Assembly (NCBI GenBank): GCA_023150275.1
Contig: JAKLLG010000001.1
Span: forward strand, 310,001-374,000
Source of the DNA: Rhodocyclaceae bacterium
GTDB taxonomy: Bacteria > Pseudomonadota > Gammaproteobacteria > Burkholderiales > Rhodocyclaceae
Direction: 5' to 3'
Length of the DNA: 64,000 nucleotides
In this document: positions 27,201 to 36,440 of the stretch, one piece after another
Position numbering within the stretch: the first letter of the stretch is position 1
Layout: each line of letters begins with the position of its first letter
The notes under the pieces: model-generated
Database searches by the model: none
Seen by the model: only the letters and a program-made list of their open reading frames with translations
Told to the model about the DNA's origin: nothing
Position numbers and translations under genes: made by a program

Positions 27201-27804
27201 ATGCCGGCACCAACATGCCGCGCTGTACCGCCGGGCGCTGGCCAACGGTTTCGAACCAGCGTTTGACGTTCGTGTAATTGTTCAAGTCGATCTCCTGCCA
27301 TTCATGTCGGGCAATCCAGGGAAAGCATGCGATGTCGGCGATCGAGTACGCGCCGGCAAGGTATTCGGTTTCGGCGAGGCGGCGGTCGAGAACGCCATAG
27401 AGCCGTTCTGCCTCCTTGTCGAAGCGGGCGATCGCATAGGGTACGCGCTCGGGCGCGAAACGGTGGAAATGGTGCACCTGGCCGAGGATCGGGCCGATGG
27501 CGCTCATCTGCAGCATCAGCCATTGCAGGGCCGCATAGCGCTCGCTGCCGATCGTGGCCAGAAAACGGCCGCAGCGCTCGGCGAGGTAGATGAGGATGGC
27601 GCCGGATTCAAAAACCGTGCACTGTTTCTCGTCGTCGACGATGGCGGGGATCTTGGCGTTCGGGTTGATCGCGACAAAGTCCGCCAAGAACTGCTCGCTG
27701 GCCGTGATATCCACCGTCTTCACCGCATAGGCCAGTCCACACTCTTCAAGCATGATCGAGACCTTGCGGCCATTGGGCGTCGCCCACGTGTAGAGGGTAA
27801 TCAT
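27199..27804 (-). CDS. Glutathione S-transferase, YfcG/Ure2p-like
   Basis: This 201-residue protein has an N-terminal thioredoxin-like domain starting MITLYTWATPNGRKVSIMLE. The TPNG motif is typical of the YfcG/nu-class GSH-dependent disulfide reductases. INPNAKIPAIVDD follows, with the cis-proline and the FESGAILIYLAE GSH-binding segment, then the helical C-terminal domain (YSIADIACFPWI). The ATG at 27804 matches the family's N terminus. The exact substrate cannot be read from the sequence. Confidence 0.85.
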   Translation of the reverse strand: MITLYTWATPNGRKVSIMLEECGLAYAVKTVDITASEQFLADFVAINPNAKIPAIVDDEKQCTVFESGAILIYLAERCGRFLATIGSERYAALQWLMLQMSAIGPILGQVHHFHRFAPERVPYAIARFDKEAERLYGVLDRRLAETEYLAGAYSIADIACFPWIARHEWQEIDLNNYTNVKRWFETVGQRPAVQRGMLVPA

Positions 27805-28002
27805 GTAACGGATTCCGGCAGCCAAGGCCGTCATTCTGTATCAAATCCATCGTCGCCGTCTGCCGACATCGACTTTGCCCGTTGTTACAGCGCAACAACC
27901 GCGTCTGCGCCACACGGGCGCAGCGCGAGCATGGCTCTTCCGTACGGACCGCTCGGGAAGCAGTAAGATACGGGCCGTTCCCCCAACCGGAGACTGGGAA
28001 TC

Positions 28003-28497
28003 TTGCCGCCCACCAAATCCGTCACCTCGATCGCCTTGATGTCCGCCCTGGCGTGCTGCGTCAGCGCTCCTGCGTTTTCCGGGGCTACGGGCCCTTTTGC
28101 CGACATCACCGCGCCGCTGGAGATCGTTGCCGAGCGCGACCCATCGCGTATCGCGGCGGCGATGCGCCTCGCCCGGCTCCACGCCGAGGCACGCGACTGG
28201 AATGCCGCGTGGCGCGTGCTCGAACGCTCACTGCCGCACGCGACGAAGGATGCCGAGTACCAGGGTCTTTCCGGTACCGTGCTGCGCCAGTTGAAGCGCC
28301 CACCCGAGGCGAGCGCGGCCTACCGGAGGGCAATCGCCCTGCAGCCGGCGGAAGGGCGCTGGTGGGTGGGACTCGGGATGTCCCTGGAGGATGAAGGGCG
28401 TTGGCGGGATGCGCGAGAGGCCTTCCGCGGTGCCGAGGAACGCGCGCAGACCTTGCCGCCGGAGTTGCGCAGGCTTGCCGAGCGGCGCGCACGCTGA
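28003..28497 (+). CDS. Secreted tetratricopeptide-like protein
   Basis: The 164-residue protein has a signal peptide (VTSIALMSALACCVSAPAFSGA), which fits the TTG start at 28003 better than the later ATG at 28039. Then come two to three TPR-like helix pairs: RLARLHAEARDWNAAWRVLE, SGTVLRQLKRPPEASAAYRR and GLGMSLEDEGRWRDAREAF. It probably scaffolds protein contacts in the periplasm. Its stop overlaps the next start (TGATG). The 198-base gap upstream holds no feature I can name. Confidence 0.65.
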   Translation: MPPTKSVTSIALMSALACCVSAPAFSGATGPFADITAPLEIVAERDPSRIAAAMRLARLHAEARDWNAAWRVLERSLPHATKDAEYQGLSGTVLRQLKRPPEASAAYRRAIALQPAEGRWWVGLGMSLEDEGRWRDAREAFRGAEERAQTLPPELRRLAERRAR

Positions 28498-28694
28498 TGC
28501 TGAAATGGCTGCTGACGATCGCCGTCATCGTCATCCTGCTCGGCCTGCTCACCCCCCGCCTGCGCGGGCGCGGGCCCTTGCGACGCCTGCCGGGAGATAT
28601 CACCCTGAACATCCGCGGCCGCGATCACTTCTTTCCGTTTACGACGACGATCCTGCTCTCGCTGGTCTTCTACGTGCTCATCCGGCTGTTTTGA
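28497..28694 (+). CDS. DUF2905 small membrane protein
   Basis: This 65-residue protein has an N-terminal membrane helix (WLLTIAVIVILLGLL), the conserved middle LPGDITLNIRGRDHFFPFTT and a second helix (ILLSLVFYVLIRLF). That is the full DUF2905 pattern, of unknown function. It is translationally coupled to the TPR gene upstream and overlaps the 3' end of the convergent cca gene by 17 bases. Confidence 0.85.
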   Translation: MLKWLLTIAVIVILLGLLTPRLRGRGPLRRLPGDITLNIRGRDHFFPFTTTILLSLVFYVLIRLF

Positions 28695-29910
28695 CCGCCG
28701 CGATGCGCGCGGCGCGGATGCGCTCGGGAATCTGTTCCGGATCCGGCGTTTCGCGCGCAATCTCGCCGGCCCTCACCGACTGCACGGCCGCGAGCGCGCG
28801 GCGCAGACGATCCGCCGCCGGATAGGGCTTGTCCTCCCACCCCAGCCGACCATTGAAGTCGGCAGCACAGGCTTCGAGAATCTGCGCGAAGCGTTGCGGG
28901 CGACGCAGTGCATCGGTTTTTTCGAACAGGCGCACGATGGTATCCGGCCGCAGTTCCTCGGCACGGTGAATGTCCCCGTGATAGCGCGCCGCCAGCAGGG
29001 CGAGATCGCGGCATTCGGCCGGGGCGCGCAGGCGGCCGCAGACGGCCTCGACGAGCTTGACGCTGCGCGCTTCGTGGGCAATGTGGCGCGGCCATTCGTC
29101 GCGCGGCGTGGTGCCCTTGCCCAGATCGTGGGTCAATGCCGCAAAGCGCACCGCCAGTCCGTGATGCCGCTGCGCGGCCGTATCGACGACCATCATCACA
29201 TGGACGCCGGTATCGATTTCAGGGTGATACTCGGCGCGTTGCGGCACGCCCCACAAGCGGTCGAGTTCGGGCAGCAGCCGGCGCAGCGCGCCGCATTCAC
29301 GCAGCACGGCAAACATGCGCGAGGGACGCGCCTCCATGAGTCCGCGCGCGAGTTCCTGCCAGACGCGCTCGGGAACCAGCGCATCGATCTCGCCGCTGTC
29401 GACCATCGTGCGCATCAAGGCCATCGTTTCCGGCGCCACGGTGAAGTCGGTGAAGCGGGCAGCGAAACGGGCCAGTCGCAGGATGCGCACCGGATCCTCG
29501 ACGAAGGCCGCTCCGACGTGGCGGAAAATGCGTGCATCGAGATCGGTGCGGCCGCCGTGGGGATCGATCAGCGTTCCATCGGCCGCTCTGGCGATCGCAT
29601 TGATCGTCAGGTCGCGGCGCGCCAGATCCTGTTCCAGCGAAACATCGGGAGCGGCGTGAAAGCTGAAGCCGGCGTAGCCGGGCGCCGTCTTGCGCTCGCT
29701 GCGCGCGAGGGCATATTCCTCCTGCGACTCGGGGTGCAGGAATACCGGGAAGTCCTTGCCCACCGGACGGAAGCCGCGCGCCAGCATCTCCGCCGGCGTC
29801 GCGCCGACGACGACGAAATCGCGGTCCTGAACCGGCAGGCCGAGCAAGGCGTCGCGCACGGCACCGCCCACCGCATAGGCAGCCAGCCCGTCCTCGGGAC
29901 GCACGCTCAC
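28678..29910 (-). CDS. cca: Multifunctional CCA-adding enzyme
   Basis: This 410-residue enzyme adds or repairs the 3' CCA end of tRNAs. It has the class II nucleotidyltransferase head: AYAVGGAVRDALLGLPVQDRD with the catalytic DxD, ARRDLTINAIA and EDPVRILRLARFAARF. An HD phosphohydrolase domain with LTHDLGKG marks the multifunctional version. The GTG at 29910 overlaps the upstream GST stop (GTGA) and lies eight residues before AYAVGG, so I prefer it to the ATG at 29988. Confidence 0.93.
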   Translation of the reverse strand: MSVRPEDGLAAYAVGGAVRDALLGLPVQDRDFVVVGATPAEMLARGFRPVGKDFPVFLHPESQEEYALARSERKTAPGYAGFSFHAAPDVSLEQDLARRDLTINAIARAADGTLIDPHGGRTDLDARIFRHVGAAFVEDPVRILRLARFAARFTDFTVAPETMALMRTMVDSGEIDALVPERVWQELARGLMEARPSRMFAVLRECGALRRLLPELDRLWGVPQRAEYHPEIDTGVHVMMVVDTAAQRHHGLAVRFAALTHDLGKGTTPRDEWPRHIAHEARSVKLVEAVCGRLRAPAECRDLALLAARYHGDIHRAEELRPDTIVRLFEKTDALRRPQRFAQILEACAADFNGRLGWEDKPYPAADRLRRALAAVQSVRAGEIARETPDPEQIPERIRAARIAAVKTAG

Positions 29911-30536
29911 GCCGGCGTGGCCGTCTCGGCGAGCGCGGCCCGGCGCCATTCCTGCATCGCTGGCAGGGCGAGCATCGTGTTCATCCACGCCTGCGCCGCC
30001 GCCGGCAGTTCAACCGCGTAGGTATTGAAGCGCCAAACCACGGGCGCGTACATCGCATCGGCGACGGAGAAGCTGCCAAACAGGAAGGGGCCCGCGGCCG
30101 CATGGCGACCGCGGCAGTCTTCCCAGATGGCGGTAATGCGGGCGATGTCGGCATCGACCTCGGGGGAACGTCCGCCAGCAGGCCGGCTCGCGCACACCGC
30201 CATCGGCATGTTCTGGCGCAGGGCGGCGAACCCGGCGTGCATCTCGGCACTGACCGCGCGCGCCCGGGCGCGGATGCCCGCGTCGGCGGGCCACAGGGAA
30301 GGCGCGAGTTCGGCCGCGTACTCGCAGATGGCGAGCGAATCCCAGATGACGCGGTCGCCGTCGATCAGGCAGGGAACGCGACCGGACGGCGACAGTTCGA
30401 GAATCTCGGCCCTGGTTTGCGGCCGGCCAAGACGGATGACGCGTTCCGCAAAATCGATCCCGGCAACGCGCAGGGCCAGCCAGGGCCGCAAGGACCATGA
30501 GGAAAGGTTGTGGTCGCCGATGACGAGCGTGCGCAC
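29907..30536 (-). CDS. Glutathione S-transferase family protein
   Basis: The 209-residue protein begins with a thioredoxin-like domain (LVIGDHNLSSWSLRPWLAL with the likely catalytic serine, LSPSGRVPCLIDGDRVIWDS) and ends with the all-helical GST domain (GPFLFGSFSVADAMYAPVVW). The GTG at 30536 has a purine-rich GGGGAAGGGG stretch just upstream. It is followed by cca with a four-base overlap and preceded by the NDUFA9-like gene. Substrate unknown. Confidence 0.85.
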   Translation of the reverse strand: MRTLVIGDHNLSSWSLRPWLALRVAGIDFAERVIRLGRPQTRAEILELSPSGRVPCLIDGDRVIWDSLAICEYAAELAPSLWPADAGIRARARAVSAEMHAGFAALRQNMPMAVCASRPAGGRSPEVDADIARITAIWEDCRGRHAAAGPFLFGSFSVADAMYAPVVWRFNTYAVELPAAAQAWMNTMLALPAMQEWRRAALAETATPA

Positions 30537-30552
30537 GCCCCTTCCCCCTGAA

Positions 30553-31515
30553 TCAGCGGCCAGCGTGATAGCGGAAGTCGTCGAGCTTGGACTTCGGCGC
30601 CACCTTGCCGAGATAGGACGGCGCCACGGCTTCGAGCGGCGTCGGGTTCCAGCCCGGATAGCCTGGGCTGTCCTCGCCCGCGACATTGTCGCGGTCCATC
30701 GAACGCAGGTTGTCCGGCGACATCGGCGGATTCGGCAGCAGCCAGAGGATGCCGGCCTGCAGGTAGGCCCACAGATCGGACAGCTCCTTGACCTTCTTGT
30801 GCTGGTTGCCGGTCAGATCGCGCACGTATTCGACCAGTTCGCGCAGCGTATAAACCTTCGGGCCGCACAGTTCGTAGCGCTGACCGAAGGTATCGCGCTT
30901 TTCGATGCAGGCAACGAAGGCATCGGCGACGTCGCCGACGAAGACTGGCTGGAACTTGGCCTTCATGCCGCCCGAGGCGAAGAAGGGCGCAAAGCGGAGG
31001 ATGGTGGCAAAGGTGTTGAGGAAGTTGTCGCCCGGCCCGAAGACGACCGAGGGGCGGAACACGGTCACGTCGAGATCACCCGCGGCGGCCATCACGATCG
31101 CCTCGCCCTCGCCCTTCGAGCGCTGGTATTCGGAGCAGCCCTCTGCATCGGCACCCAGTGCGCTCATGTGCACGAGGCGGCGCACGCCGGCTTCCTTCAT
31201 CGCGGCAATGATCTTCTTCGGCAGTTCCACATGCGCCGCCCCGAAACCCTTGCCGTAGGGAAGCTGCGAATCATGGTCATGGAGGACGCCGACGAGGTTG
31301 ATCACCACATCCTGGTCGCGCATCAGTTCGACGAGTTGCGCCGGATCGCTGATGTTGGCCTCGACGACCTCGACCTGCGGCAGCATGATGTTGGCCTTGT
31401 TACGCTCGCGGCGACGGCTGGGAATGGTGACGTTGACGCCGGCCTTGGACAGGCGGTTGGCGATCCAGGTACCGACGAAACCGCTTCCTCCCAGAAGCAA
31501 TGCTTTCTTGATCAT
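30553..31515 (-). CDS. NDUFA9-like NAD(P)-binding epimerase-family protein
   Basis: This 320-residue protein has an N-terminal Rossmann motif LLLGGSGFVGTWIANRL, then VVINLVGVLHD, a YQRSKGEGEAIV active-site-like segment (YxxxK) and VFRPSVVFGPGDNFLN. It fits the atypical SDR subgroup related to complex I subunit NDUFA9. Its role in bacteria is unclear; quinone or complex I support has been suggested for relatives. It lies upstream of GST and cca on the same strand. Confidence 0.85.
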   Translation of the reverse strand: MIKKALLLGGSGFVGTWIANRLSKAGVNVTIPSRRRERNKANIMLPQVEVVEANISDPAQLVELMRDQDVVINLVGVLHDHDSQLPYGKGFGAAHVELPKKIIAAMKEAGVRRLVHMSALGADAEGCSEYQRSKGEGEAIVMAAAGDLDVTVFRPSVVFGPGDNFLNTFATILRFAPFFASGGMKAKFQPVFVGDVADAFVACIEKRDTFGQRYELCGPKVYTLRELVEYVRDLTGNQHKKVKELSDLWAYLQAGILWLLPNPPMSPDNLRSMDRDNVAGEDSPGYPGWNPTPLEAVAPSYLGKVAPKSKLDDFRYHAGR

Positions 31516-31627
31516 GATCGAATCCGACTCGTTGATGGCGTAAAGGGCGGTATTTTAAGGCAAATCCCGGGGTTCCGCAGCGTGCGGCAGGGGTAGAGGC
31601 ATAGGCAGGCTGAGCCGCATCCTGCGC

Positions 31628-33622
31628 TCAGGGCAACTCCTCGCCCTTCGGTGCATCGGCCCGCGGGCCGATGATGCCAAGCCGCGGCTTCAAGGTCTGC
31701 GGTTGCCCCTCGAAGAGCGCCGAGTAATAGACGGCATTGCTCATCACCTTCTTCACGTAATCGCGCGTTTCGTTGAAGGGAATCGTTTCCGCGTAGATGG
31801 CCCCTTCCAGCGGCCGGTCGGCACGCCACTTGCGGGCGCGGCCGGGGCCGGCGTTGTAGGCGGCGGAAGCGAGTACCGGATGGTTGTCGAGGCTTTCCAT
31901 GACCATGCGCATGTAGGTCGTGCCGAGCAGCAGGTTCGTCTCGGTGTCATTCACGCGGCTGTGGCTGTAGTTGGCCAGCCCGATCTTGTTCGCCACCCAC
32001 TTCGCCGTCGCCGGCATCAGCTGCATCAGGCCGGAAGCGCCGACGGTCGATTTCGCGTTGGTGATGAAGCGGCTTTCCTGCCGCATCAGGCCATAGACCC
32101 AGGCCTCGTCGACCGACTGCTTCTGCGCCGCAGGACGCACCTGGTCGTCGAAGGGCGACATGTAGCGCAGGCTGTAGTCGTGTTCGTTCTTCGTCCGGTC
32201 GGCGGCGGCGATGGCACGGTCGAACACGTCGTTGCGCTTGGCCAGTTCGGCGGCGGCGAGCAGCTCGCGGTCGCTCATGCCACGCAGCGTCCAGTTCCAC
32301 TCGCGGATGCCTTCGATGCGCATGTTGACACGGATCAGCGCCAGCGCACGCTTGAGACCGGGATTGGTCGATGCAGCAACAATTTCATCGCGCGTCAGCG
32401 CCGAAGCCTTTGGCGGCACGCGGATCGGTCGCTCCAGTTCGTCGTCGGCGAGGTTGCCGTAGAAATTCGGCTGGCCGGAAATCTTCTGGAACAGGGCGTC
32501 GGCCTCGCTGGTCATGCCGCCGGCCTTGTAGGCACGGCCAAGCCAGTAGGTCCATTCCGGCAGCGCGGCAAGCGCCGGCGGCATCCGTTCGATGGTGGCG
32601 CGCACGAGGCCCCAGTCCTGTGCGCGCAGGGCGGCACGCACCTTCCACTGGACGACCTCATCCGAAAGCGACGCGTCGCCGGTCTTGCGATACCAGCCGA
32701 CGGCGTCGGGAATATGCCGCAGTGCCGCCTGCCAGCCGACGATGCCCCAGGCCCAGGCACGTTCGCCGTCCGCGAGCTTCGCGGCGTATTTTTCCAGCTG
32801 CTCGGCTGCCATGCGCGGATCGTTGCGCGCCACGCGGGAAATCGCGATCGCGACCAGTTCGCGACCCAGCCGGCGCTCCGACCAGTTGGCGGGCAGTTTT
32901 GCCAGCACCGGCATCGGTTTTTCCAGCGCGGCATCGAACTGGGCCGTCGTCGGCGTCTGCGACTGCGGCAGGTAGTTGGTGCTGTAGCGGGCGGCGGCGA
33001 GCTTGTTCGCCTCCACCTGGCGACGGATGCGCGCCCACACCTCGTCGGCGAGCACCCGCTTTTCCCAGATCAGCGCTTCCAGAACCGGATAGCAGGATTC
33101 GGGCGGTTCGAGCAGGCTGAGCCACAGCGGCAGGGCATCGTCGAGCATGCTCGCATCACCACGGGCGCGACGGCTCTGCAGTGCGTAGCAGGCGAGATCC
33201 TGATCCGGGGCAACGATCTTCGGGTACTCGGTATCGAACTCGGCCCACTGCTGCTTCTTGCCGAGCACCTTGAGCCAGTCGCTGCGCAGCTTTTCGGCGA
33301 GATAGGTACGCTCGTGGCGGGCGATGAATTCGCGCGCGGTCGCCGGGTCGAGCTGATCGGGCAGGCGCATCGTCGTCTGGTAGTAATCGACGTAGTCCTC
33401 CAAATCATGGCCGCGCAGTTCGCCGGCCACCCGTTCGAGTTTGGCGCGGTCGCCCGCACGGAAAGCATCGCGCGCGGCAAGAAAACGATCATCCTTGCCG
33501 GCGGCAGGCGCAGCGGCGGAAACATCCGGAAGCGCGCAAAAAACGAGCGCGAGCAGCGGAATGAGGAAGCGGGACAGGGACAGGGACAGAGACAGGGACG
33601 GCATCAGGGGAAAACGCATCAT
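31628..33622 (-). CDS. slt: Soluble lytic murein transglycosylase
   Basis: The 664-residue periplasmic enzyme cleaves peptidoglycan glycan strands to anhydro-muropeptides. It has a signal peptide (FLIPLLALVFCALPDVSAAA) preceded by an odd SLSLSLSLS run encoded by a short GGGACA-type repeat. A long helical superhelix follows, and the C-terminal SLT domain has the catalytic glutamate in GLMRQESRF plus GASGLMQLMPATAKW and SAAYNAGPGRARKW. I start it at the paired ATGs at 33622/33619. It is divergent from the cyclo-ligase gene. Confidence 0.93.
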   Translation of the reverse strand: MMRFPLMPSLSLSLSLSRFLIPLLALVFCALPDVSAAAPAAGKDDRFLAARDAFRAGDRAKLERVAGELRGHDLEDYVDYYQTTMRLPDQLDPATAREFIARHERTYLAEKLRSDWLKVLGKKQQWAEFDTEYPKIVAPDQDLACYALQSRRARGDASMLDDALPLWLSLLEPPESCYPVLEALIWEKRVLADEVWARIRRQVEANKLAAARYSTNYLPQSQTPTTAQFDAALEKPMPVLAKLPANWSERRLGRELVAIAISRVARNDPRMAAEQLEKYAAKLADGERAWAWGIVGWQAALRHIPDAVGWYRKTGDASLSDEVVQWKVRAALRAQDWGLVRATIERMPPALAALPEWTYWLGRAYKAGGMTSEADALFQKISGQPNFYGNLADDELERPIRVPPKASALTRDEIVAASTNPGLKRALALIRVNMRIEGIREWNWTLRGMSDRELLAAAELAKRNDVFDRAIAAADRTKNEHDYSLRYMSPFDDQVRPAAQKQSVDEAWVYGLMRQESRFITNAKSTVGASGLMQLMPATAKWVANKIGLANYSHSRVNDTETNLLLGTTYMRMVMESLDNHPVLASAAYNAGPGRARKWRADRPLEGAIYAETIPFNETRDYVKKVMSNAVYYSALFEGQPQTLKPRLGIIGPRADAPKGEELP

Positions 33623-33702
33623 GTGATAAGCTGCTTGCAGCGCCGGAAGCCTTGAAATCAGGGCATCGGCAGGGATCAACGAAGTGCTCCGAGCATAGCA
33701 CA

Positions 33703-34299
33703 ATGACCGCTTCCCTTCGTGACAATGACGATGCCGACCGCGTGTTTCGCGCCGAGCTGCGACGCACGATGCTCGCGCGCCGCGGCGCGATCGATGCTGC
33801 AAGCCACGCCAATGCGTCGGCGGCGATCCGCGCGCGGCTGCGGGTCGCCTTCCCGGATCTGGCCGCGCGTATCGTCGGTTTTTGCTGGCCGGTTCAGAAT
33901 GAGCCGGATCTGCGGCCGCTCGCCGAAGCACTGGTTGCTGCCGGCGGCCGCGTGGTGCTGCCGGTGGTGGTGCGCGCCGGTGCGCCGCTCGCCTTCCGCG
34001 AGTGGTGGCCCGGGCAGCCGCTGGTGCCGGACCGTTACGACATTCCGACGCCGAGCGACGGTGACTTCCTGACCCCGCAGGTGCTGCTACTGCCGGTCAA
34101 TGCCTTTGACGGTGCGGGCTATCGTATCGGGTATGGCGGCGGATTCTTCGATCGCACGCTGGCGGCGCTGTCACCGCGGCCGCTGGTCGTCGGTGTCGGC
34201 TTCGACTTCCAGCAGGTCGATTCGACGCGACCACAGGCTCACGACATTCCTTTGGACGCGATCGTCACCGAGACGGCGCTGCTGCAACGGCAGCGCTGA
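33703..34299 (+). CDS. 5-formyltetrahydrofolate cyclo-ligase
   Basis: This 198-residue enzyme converts 5-formyl-THF to 5,10-methenyl-THF using ATP. Family signatures are FRAELRRTMLARR, VGFCWPVQNEPDLRPL, PTPSDGDF and the loop FDGAGYRIGYGGGFFDRTLA. The ATG at 33703 fits the family's start. The 3' end overlaps the convergent patB gene by 35 bases. Confidence 0.92.
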   Translation: MTASLRDNDDADRVFRAELRRTMLARRGAIDAASHANASAAIRARLRVAFPDLAARIVGFCWPVQNEPDLRPLAEALVAAGGRVVLPVVVRAGAPLAFREWWPGQPLVPDRYDIPTPSDGDFLTPQVLLLPVNAFDGAGYRIGYGGGFFDRTLAALSPRPLVVGVGFDFQQVDSTRPQAHDIPLDAIVTETALLQRQR

Positions 34300-35446
34300 A
34301 GCGCCGTAGCGCTTCCTCCAGCGTCGGCAGCGGACAGGCGAAGTTGAAGCGCAGCCAGCCCGGTGCGCCGAAATCCGCGCCGTCCGAGAGTCCCAGTCCG
34401 TGCGCTTCGAAGTGCGCATGCGGCCGTGCCAGCCGCAGACCACGGACGTCGACCCACGCCAGATAGGTGGCTTCGACCGGCGTCATCGATACGCCAGGCA
34501 AGGTCGCCACGGCTTGCTGCACCCGGTCGCGATTGCGGCGCAGCACGGCAAGCAGTTGCCGGTGCCAGTCGCCGCCATGGCGGTAGGCGGCTTCGCAGGC
34601 AATGAGCCCAAGCACATTCACGTGCGGCACCACACCCGCCATGGCGCGCGCAAACGATTGCCGCAGGCCGGCATCGGGAATAATCGCGTACGCGCAACCA
34701 AGCCCGGGGATGTTGAAGGTTTTCGAGGGTGCCATCAGCGTGATGCTGCGCCGGGAGATCTCGTTTCCGAGCGCCGCCAGCGGCCGATGACGCGCGCCTT
34801 CGTCGAGCAGCAGGTCGCAGTGGATTTCGTCCGAGCAGACGATCAGGTTGCGTGCACAACAGAAATCGGCAATTTCGCGCAGTTCCGCCTCGTTCCACGC
34901 CCGCCCGACGGGATTGTGCGGGTGGCAGAGCAGCAGGAGGCGCGTCGAATCCGTCGTTGCCGCAGCGAGCGCGTGGCGGTCCCAGTGCCAGCGGCCGTCC
35001 TCGGCAAGCAGCAGCGGCGCCTTCAGCAACTGACGCCCGGCGTGGCGGGGGGCGGACATGAAAGGCGGATACACCGGTGTCGCCGTGATGACATCGCCTT
35101 CGACGGCGCGGCAGGCGAGGTTCAGTCCGCTGACCAAGCCGGGCAGCCAGATCAGCCAGTCGGGGTCGATGTGCCAGTCGTAGCGGGCGACGAGGTGGTC
35201 GAGTACCGCGTCAGCAAGCGATGGCCGGGCCTCCGCGTAGCCGAAAACGCCCTCCGCAACGCGCTGCTGCAGCGCCTCGGTAACCGCCGCCGGCGCTGCA
35301 AAATCCATGTCGGCCACCCACAGCGGGAGGATGTCGCGGCCGGCGTAGCGGTTCCATTTGACGGAGTCGCTGAACGTACCGCCGCGACGATCGATGACCC
35401 GATCGAAGTCAATGCATTCCCTGGGTTGCGGCGGCGCTTCGCTCAA
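34265..35446 (-). CDS. patB: MalY/PatB-type aminotransferase, putative cystathionine beta-lyase
   Basis: This 393-residue fold-type I PLP enzyme shows [47 protein letters not shown] and the PLP lysine in [14 protein letters not shown]. PatB/MalY proteins cleave C-S bonds in cystathionine or cysteine. Its ATG overlaps the stop of cysK by four bases, so the two sulfur-amino-acid genes are coupled, which supports the beta-lyase assignment over a general aminotransferase. Confidence 0.88.
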   Translation of the reverse strand: MSEAPPQPRECIDFDRVIDRRGGTFSDSVKWNRYAGRDILPLWVADMDFAAPAAVTEALQQRVAEGVFGYAEARPSLADAVLDHLVARYDWHIDPDWLIWLPGLVSGLNLACRAVEGDVITATPVYPPFMSAPRHAGRQLLKAPLLLAEDGRWHWDRHALAAATTDSTRLLLLCHPHNPVGRAWNEAELREIADFCCARNLIVCSDEIHCDLLLDEGARHRPLAALGNEISRRSITLMAPSKTFNIPGLGCAYAIIPDAGLRQSFARAMAGVVPHVNVLGLIACEAAYRHGGDWHRQLLAVLRRNRDRVQQAVATLPGVSMTPVEATYLAWVDVRGLRLARPHAHFEAHGLGLSDGADFGAPGWLRFNFACPLPTLEEALRRFSAAVAAAPSR

Positions 35447-36375
35447 ACTTCGAGGTGCGCGTAGAGCGCGGTCGACAGGTAACGCTCGCCGAACGAGGGA
35501 ATGATGACGACGGTGAGCTTGCCGGCGTTTTCGGGGCGGCGGGCAACTTCCAGCGCCGCGTGCATCGCGGCACCCGAGGAGATGCCGACGAGCAGGCCCT
35601 CTTCGGTCGCCATGCGACGCGCCATCGTGAAGGCATCTTCGTTCCTGACGCGGAACACTTCGTCGTAAACCGTCGTATTGAGCACCTTGGGCACGAAGCC
35701 GGCACCGATGCCCTGGATCGGGTGCGGCCCCTTCTGCCCGCCGGACAGCACCGGCGAGGCGTCGGGCTCGACCGCAACGATGCGGACACCCTGCTTGCGT
35801 TCCCTGAGCACCTCGCCGATGCCGGTAATGGTGCCGCCGGTGCCGATGCCGGAAACGACGATATCGACCTTGCCGTCGGTGTCGCGCCAGATTTCCTCGG
35901 CGGTCGTCCGGCGGTGGATTTCAGGATTGGCGGGGTTCTCGAACTGCTGCGGAATGAAGTAGCGCGCATCACTCGCCGCCAGCTCCTCGGCCTTCCTGAT
36001 CGCGCCGCCCATGCCATCGGGGCCCGGGGTGAGGATCAGTTCGGCACCGTAGGCCTTGAGCAGCAAGCGCCGCTCGCGGCTCATCGTTTCCGGCATCACA
36101 AAGGCGCACTTGATGCCGCGCGCGGCACAGACCATTGCGAGGCCGATGCCGGTGTTGCCCGAGGTCGGCTCCAGCACAATGGACTCCGGGCCGATCTTGC
36201 CGGCCGCCTGCGCCGCATCGATCATCGCCACGGCAATGCGATCCTTGACGCTGTGCGCCGGATTGAAGAACTCAAGCTTGGCCGCCACGGTGCCGGTGAT
36301 TCCGGCCGTGACGCGGTTCAGGCGCACCAGCGGCGTATCGCCAATGAGTGCAGTGATGTTGTCGGCAATCCTCAT
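35443..36375 (-). CDS. cysK: Cysteine synthase A
   Basis: This 310-residue PLP enzyme makes cysteine from O-acetylserine and sulfide. Motifs are [12 protein letters not shown], the PLP lysine in [28 protein letters not shown], the phosphate loop [16 protein letters not shown] and [12 protein letters not shown]. It is the first gene of a coupled pair with patB and lies downstream of ilvA on the same strand after a 65-base gap. Confidence 0.95.
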   Translation of the reverse strand: MRIADNITALIGDTPLVRLNRVTAGITGTVAAKLEFFNPAHSVKDRIAVAMIDAAQAAGKIGPESIVLEPTSGNTGIGLAMVCAARGIKCAFVMPETMSRERRLLLKAYGAELILTPGPDGMGGAIRKAEELAASDARYFIPQQFENPANPEIHRRTTAEEIWRDTDGKVDIVVSGIGTGGTITGIGEVLRERKQGVRIVAVEPDASPVLSGGQKGPHPIQGIGAGFVPKVLNTTVYDEVFRVRNEDAFTMARRMATEEGLLVGISSGAAMHAALEVARRPENAGKLTVVIIPSFGERYLSTALYAHLEV

Positions 36376-36440
36376 CTACATCTCTCCTTTGGTTCGTTGC
36401 TGCGCATCGCACCCGGTCGACGCCCTTGTCCCGCCGAAAT

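Noticed and set aside
33540..33600. Short GGGACA-type repeat at the slt start as a possible CRISPR or phase-variable array
   Set aside because: Only a few six-base units encode a Ser-Leu run in the signal peptide. There are no spacers, and the array is too short for confident slippage claims.
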